Of a DNA stretch of 64,000 bases, positions 63,928 to 64,000 are shown in pieces. The DNA is from Kordiimonadaceae bacterium UBA4441 (GTDB lineage: Bacteria; Pseudomonadota; Alphaproteobacteria; Sphingomonadales; Emcibacteraceae), in NCBI GenBank assembly GCA_002390425.1, contig DGPL01000020.1, positions 62,001 through 126,000 of the forward strand. Reading direction: 5' to 3'. A model generated the notes under the pieces. It did no database searches, was not told the DNA's origin, and was given only the letters and a program-made list of their open reading frames with translations. The stretch's first letter is position 1. Each line of letters starts with the position of its first letter. A program made the position numbers and the translations under genes.

Positions 63928-64000
63928 TTACCCATCTTTTTTACGAATATGGGCTATTAAATAGATCCCAATGAGGACAATCGCTAGTCCGTACCATGTT
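63928..64000 (-). CDS. SURF1-like cytochrome oxidase assembly protein, C-terminal end only
   Basis: The window cuts this gene. The last 23 codons read TWYGLAIVLIGIYLIAHIR then KKDG, the C-terminal membrane helix of SURF1, whose family ends in an (L/I)xWxGLAxxLxGxY pattern. SURF1 assists haem insertion into cytochrome c oxidase. In alphaproteobacteria surf1 commonly lies just before thrC, as here. The rest is beyond position 64000. Confidence 0.75.
   Translation of the reverse strand, partial: TWYGLAIVLIGIYLIAHIRKKDG

Noticed and set aside
63866..63932. 21-codon frame between surf1 and thrC as an attenuator leader peptide
   Set aside because: It lacks runs of Thr or Ile codons and I see no alternative hairpins with a terminator before thrC.
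1..64000. CRISPR array, toxin-antitoxin, restriction system, prophage or insertion sequence
   Set aside because: No regularly spaced repeats, transposase, integrase, nuclease-toxin pair or phage structural gene was seen.

Overview
The window is an AT-rich bacterial chromosome segment that I read as an alphaproteobacterium, probably marine. The evidence is gene content and order. The ATP synthase F0 operon has separate b' and b subunits (atpI-atpB-atpE-atpF'-atpF). apaG sits next to metZ. smc, a DsbA-like lipoprotein, dciA (DUF721) and mutY lie together, as do surf1-thrC-M16 peptidase and ispB-DUF2007-trmN6-S49 peptidase-glyQS-ppdK. No 16S rRNA gene or phylogenetic marker search was available, so I do not name a genus; low-GC groups such as Kordiimonadales or Emcibacterales are guesses.

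Layout. 0-7.4 kb (minus strand): ArgE-like M20 deacetylase, an M48 protease paired with a frameshifted DUF898 membrane protein, TrkH, FolE, ApaG and MetZ. 7.7-14.0 kb (plus): two tandem paralogous secreted proteins of about 1040 residues, each with eleven Asp-box (BNR) repeats, ended by a strong terminator. 14.05-27.96 kb (minus): thirteen tightly packed genes that look like one operon. It encodes a polyamine/opine-type ABC importer with a fused permease, a polar-amino-acid-type ABC importer, three M24 'creatinase-fold' proteins, an exported M20 protein, a class I glutamine amidotransferase-like protein and an amidohydrolase. 28-36 kb is an accessory, partly decayed stretch: a sorbosone dehydrogenase-like propeller, a PLP aminotransferase, a TauD/TfdA dioxygenase, a nitrilase broken at a T8 run, a SorA-like sulfite oxidase with a cytochrome c, a LysR remnant and a tRNA-Val. 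It also holds four copies of a small palindromic intergenic repeat.

36-64 kb is mostly housekeeping: DUF4136 lipoprotein, nitroreductase, PrfC, a Sel1 protein, a small patch of unknown and broken genes at 39.5-41.1 kb, then PpdK, GlyS/GlyQ, S49 peptidase, TrmN6, DUF2007, IspB, an MBL-fold protein, the F0 operon, SMC, DsbA-like protein and DciA. A mutY operon ends with three glutathione-themed genes, followed by M16 peptidase, ThrC and the C-terminus of SURF1.

How the genes fit together: the most interesting part is the 14-28 kb operon. Two importers feed a set of hydrolase-fold enzymes, and several of those enzymes have lost the metal-binding residues of their families. In creatinase the same M24 fold works without metal on a C-N bond, so I infer uptake and breakdown of a small nitrogenous compound, substrate unknown. 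A perfect 19-bp palindrome lies at the operon's 5' end, between it and the divergent dehydrogenase gene.
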